A stretch of DNA of 52,038 bases from Paraphysomonas bandaiensis (lineage: Eukaryota > Chrysophyceae), in NCBI GenBank assembly GCA_965644295.1, contig CBFFRP010000256.1, positions 1 to 52,038 of the forward strand. The letters are read 5' to 3'. Positions 48,180 through 52,038 of this stretch are shown piece by piece (position 1 is the first letter of the stretch; the number at the start of each line of letters is the position of its first letter). The position numbers and the translations under genes were made by a program. The notes beneath the pieces are model-generated. The model saw only the letters and a program-made list of their open reading frames with translations, was not told where the DNA came from and ran no database searches.

Positions 48180-49209
48180 GCGGCTGAAAGATTTCTGCCA
48201 GTACAGATGACTATACTAGTTTTTGATCCACTGACACATGGATGTCGCCGATATTTATCGTATTTTGTAATGTATATATGTGGTGGCGTTAAGTCGCTGT
48301 CTTATGGGCGCATTCGTATCGAGTATGGTGGGGATCAGTTGTGTTGTGTTCGGTGTAGAATGTGTGAGACTAAGGTAATAATGATTCATGATATACAAGG
48401 CATCCTGCCGTAATTTTCATTGGTAAAGTTGCACATGTAATATTTTAGCATTTGAGAGAGCATCAGTGCTGACAAACCATTCCAATTCAAGTGACAACCT
48501 GACAAAACGTGAGTTACGTTTTGCCAATAAGGAACAGAGAATGCGGCAGGAAAAGCTGGCTGGTAGCTGGCATTATAGACACTGTAAAGATTATGCAATA
48601 GTTATTGCAAAGGAAAATTACAACTATTTATGGGAAATATCGATGAATTATATATATGAACATATGAACTAGTCATTGTGTTGCTCTATTGTCATGCGTT
48701 TTCGTAATTGAATCAAATTACTGCAGTACTTCTAGATGGAAACTATTTGTACAAGCTCTGTACTCTCTCACCAGAATTAGATACACGCACTCAAGAACAC
48801 AACCAAGGCGAAAATAATCGGATTTATTGCAACAGAAAACAAAAATATAAGCATTTAGGTCACCATAGAATTGAGTTGCAGGCCTTTCGGTTCTGCGACA
48901 AGATTTTCGGATTCCTGAATGCTGACTTCATTCTCAAGGTATTGGTTAAATGGTTCCTCTTCTAATGACTCACTTTCAGTTCTCGTGCAACGAGACAAGA
49001 AGGTTCTTCCCTGATGGGTAGCTTCTGTACTACCACGAACTGGTAAGGGTTCTTTCATAAATTCGCTACTGTGAAAATATTGTTGATTTTTGAGCAACTT
49101 ATCTCGTACTATACAACACTCTGCCCTACGATGGCAAATACAGTCCAACATAAAGTTTCACTCTATTAACCAGCTCCAAGCCCAATGTCTCTATTGAGAC
49201 TGTGGCTGA
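48180..49209. other. Spacer between the GTPase gene and the GC-rich frame
   Basis: A minus-strand frame at 48855-49151 (98 aa, MLDCICHRRAECC at the start and a Glu/Ser-rich end) looks protein-like but has no recognised domain; I would not rely on it. Base composition changes from AT-rich to GC-rich at about 49170. Confidence 0.35.
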
Positions 49210-52038
49210 GTCACATCAGTGTGCCCAGGGCCTTTTACACTCCCTTACTGCTGCATTTTGTTGACCACCACGCTTCCGACAAATTACCTGTCACACCATG
49301 TTGTACACGCTCCAAGCCTGGCCTTGCAATCTTCACCCTACTCAACTACTTCAGTTAAACCACGTGCCTGCACCAATGCAGCGCTGACCGCACCTACGTG
49401 CTATCCCCTCAGCAGACAACTTCGTCTCACCCATCGCTTTCTACGGCTACAACCTCTCAGAACATGGCTCGTGCGAGCAGGCTCACGAAAACGACCCCCA
49501 TGGACCCCCTATGCAATCACTGAATACTCTCGATCCCTCTCAACTGTGCAACAGGGCTGCCTTCTGCCGCCCACTCAACCCAACCCAACATGGTTTGTCT
49601 GTGGTCCATCCACCCAGCAGGCTACCCCCTCACCCTGTTCACCTATCACCCCCACAGCCCATCCATCTCATTGGATAGACACTGTATTCCGCATACGGTA
49701 TACTCGACTACTGTACTACTGTGTCCTACAGGATGTATACCATTCCGTGTATACCTCTACTGCTGTTGGACACATCACCATGTCCATGTACCTGTCTACC
49801 TGTACTGTTGGACACATCACCATGTCCATGTACCTGTCTACCTGTACTGTTGGACACATCACCATGTCCATGTACCTGTCTACCTGTACTGTTGGACACA
49901 TCACCAGCTCTCTCTCACTGTCCAACACACTCATAACACCACTGCAGTGTCATACACACACACAGTACACTCTACCTCCTCCTAGAAAACCCCCAGACAA
50001 ACTATCGCCTCTCCCTTACTGGGCGTACTGGTCCACCCACTATTCCTCCTTCCTTCCACAAACTCAATTCCTTCCATCTTATGATGTGTTTTGCTCCAAC
50101 GATCACTTCTTCCTGGACACCAAATACCCGGTGGAGTTGGAACTACACGCGCTACTCGAGAGAATTCCTGACCTCGTCATCATGCGTCTCCAAAATGTGT
50201 TGCAATGTCATTCCAAGGGAATGCAAGGAGTCCACCGTGCCAGGTCCATCAACCATCCCTCCCACGCCCTTCAGGGGAAGGAATTCTCCTCCGATAACAG
50301 CGGTGACGGACCCAGCAAATCCACCCACACATTACCCTTACCCACTAAGGATGCCACCACACCGTATGCAACGTTATTTGACTATTTCCCAGTCAAACGG
50401 AAGCCACCTACCACCAACCTTACTCAACTGAACACCATGGGAACTCCAGCATTAGCCCCAGACGGCCCATCCTCACTCTCCACTACCACTCCTGACCTCA
50501 GGCCGGATGTACTGCCCAAGGATATTGCCACATACCCCCTACACTACACAGAGGGCCGGGGTCACACGCCCTTTCACTCCGATCTGCTGAACAACTGGGT
50601 TAGATATGATGAAACCCAAACCATTGCTGCCTCCCCACAGGGAAACCTTTTAAAAGAAATATACGCACACATGCTATCCCCTGCCTGTTTAGACATATGG
50701 GAAGGATTCATAGCCAAGGCTTCCAGGACGGACAACTATGATCTCATGATATCATTCACGCTACCAGAGCACAAATTGGACACCACGCACAGCGCCCTAC
50801 TAGTTGCCCAGCATCTCGCGAATGGCAACAAACCCTGGGCAGACTCCACTCATGTTGTATCTAGGCATGTGCGGACCCTTTGCCTGACAAAGGGTATTCC
50901 CTCAACAGCCACTGTCACTCTCCGTAAGACACTTATGCAATATGAATCCTCGAATCCACACACAGGACTACATCTAGACACGGAGGATTTCCAACTGCTA
51001 CTCGATCTTCTCTCCATACCATACAGACTATGGGACGCTGTTCAACCGCACCTGGCGCCTGGTTGGGCACAGCTATCACCATTCTCCAGACAGGCACTAA
51101 CAGTGCACGCTTCTACCAACACTGTGGTAACCCATGACATCATACGCAGCCAGCATGGGTTTCACATACTAAATGCAACAAATATCCCCACCTCCATCAT
51201 GCACGCTCTAACACGAACTCAGGAGCGGCTATCCTGTTTTCTACAACACCAGACCTCCAGACAGAGCACCAACATCATCTGGACTTCTGAACCGTCAACT
51301 GTACCATCTATGCTACATGAGCAAAGAGAGCAACAGGAACAGAGGGAAGTAATTGCAGTCTCCTTGTCACCGAGAGCTCGACGTCAACTACGGCAGATGA
51401 ACCCCACGGACCGTCGACAACTCAGGCTCCATATGTGCGACATGAGCAGAGTCTATCGCCTCACCCTCAGACCCTCAGCCCTTCGCACACAACAACATAT
51501 CCCAAGTGATGGATACTGCGCATACAGCACACTCTATCATCTGCACATTCTTGCTTCAAGCAGGCGACACACTCGCTCCTGTCTGAAATTAGACCTCAAA
51601 CAACGCAAGGACCGTCACACGCTAGCATCTTTTATAAATACATTAGGCACCCAAGCGTTCGACACAATGCAACGGGAGTGCATGGCCCATCACACACTTC
51701 AGCCACTACGACATAAGTTGGATCACGCACAGGCCGCACTTTTAATACCTGCCAAAACAACATACACTACGGAGGACGACATAACTCACTGGCTCTCAGT
51801 GCGAGAGGTCCACCTTTTAGCCTCTACTATCAACCCCTGCACGACGTGGGCGCAAAATGGTAATTATCTCAGCATTGTAGGTATCCCTACTGACAAAGTA
51901 GCTTATAACATCGCATGGAAGGTGGAGGAACTTAGGAACGCTATTCGTGATAACTACTACCATGTCATACTACAAGATGCTCACTACTTCCTCTTAGACC
52001 CTGCCGGTCTTTCTACTGCCCTAGACAACGCCCTACTA
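49210..52038 (+). CDS. Large open frame with OTU-type cysteine protease signature, probably retroelement ORF (partial)
   Basis: The plus strand has no stop from 49210 to the right edge: 943 codons. The frame continues beyond the window. The first in-frame ATG is at 49780, inside a 42-bp repeat, so the true start is unclear. It is C-rich and about 53% GC, unlike the host genes but like the LINE fragments at 9 and 33 kb. Pro/Thr/Ser/His are abundant. Near the end, IPSDGYCAYSTLYHLH (Cys codon 51517) fits the DG.C catalytic motif of OTU proteases, and DAHYFLL (His codon 51982) fits the catalytic His. OTU domains are known in some non-LTR elements such as Dualen/RandI. Reverse transcriptase would lie to the right, outside the window. 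A large cellular OTU deubiquitinase is the alternative. Confidence 0.65.
49766..49906 (+). repeat. 42-bp tandem repeat inside the large open frame
   Basis: About 3.4 units of 42 bp (VGHITMSMYLSTCT per unit) are in frame with the long open frame and keep it open. The identity between units is almost complete. Confidence 0.9.

Overview
The window is nuclear DNA of a unicellular eukaryote. Most genes carry short GT-AG introns (about 45-115 nt, some to about 280 nt), there is an intact U6 snRNA gene, a type II tRNA-Ser gene, a calmodulin, a ribosomal protein uL23 and a cytosolic-type lysyl-tRNA synthetase, and the intergenic DNA is AT-rich and full of tetranucleotide arrays and transposon debris. 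A relative of the mitochondrial inner-membrane protease Imp2 suggests a mitochondrion. Code use looks standard: calmodulin and uL23 end with TAA at the canonical last residue, a small GTPase ends with TAG directly after a CaaX box, and the GPCR ends with TGA. I cannot name the lineage.

Layout, left to right. 0.4-3.9 kb (minus): secreted metzincin metalloprotease with Ig/Fn3-like domains, a Pro/Thr stalk and, beyond a TAA, two Lin12/Notch repeats. 4.7-8.0 kb (plus): tandem pair of unknown paralogs with a C-terminal C2CH zinc knuckle. 8.0-9.7 kb: dispersed repeat and a truncated LINE-like fragment (minus). 10.0-12.4 kb (minus): lysyl-tRNA synthetase with an eEF1B/GST-C-like C-terminal domain. 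12.6-13.9 kb (plus): small hypothetical gene and a ricin-B-type lectin. 14.2-15.1 kb: TIR element and repeat. 15.5-16.1 kb (minus): uL23. 16.8-19.2 kb (plus): nine-exon glycosyltransferase with a TPR-like C-terminal half. 21.2-21.5 kb (minus): single-pass membrane protein. 22.2-24.0 kb (plus): six-exon seven-TM receptor. 24.9-25.7 kb (plus): unknown protein. 26.8-27.3 kb (minus): calmodulin.

27.3-40 kb is mostly gene-poor: a TATG array, the U6/tRNA-Ser cluster, two inverted LINE fragments, a 1-kb minisatellite, duplicated exon-like units and a fold-back element. Then come a four-exon quinone oxidoreductase (39.4-40.6 kb, minus) with a large ATAC array upstream, an Imp2-like protein (43.8-44.7 kb, plus), a four-TM protein (45.2-46.0 kb, minus) and a Rab-like GTPase with a long N-terminal extension (46.9-48.2 kb, plus). 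From 49.2 kb to the right edge a stop-free frame of 943 codons, GC-rich and containing an OTU-type cysteine protease signature, is probably the 5' part of a large retroelement.

The genes are ordinary scattered eukaryotic loci, not an operon or a defence island. The most informative observations are the stop codon placed before the LNR modules, the synthetase fusion, the large OTU frame, the short motif shared by dispersed repeats and LINE 3' ends, and the U6 locus with an inverted B-box just upstream.
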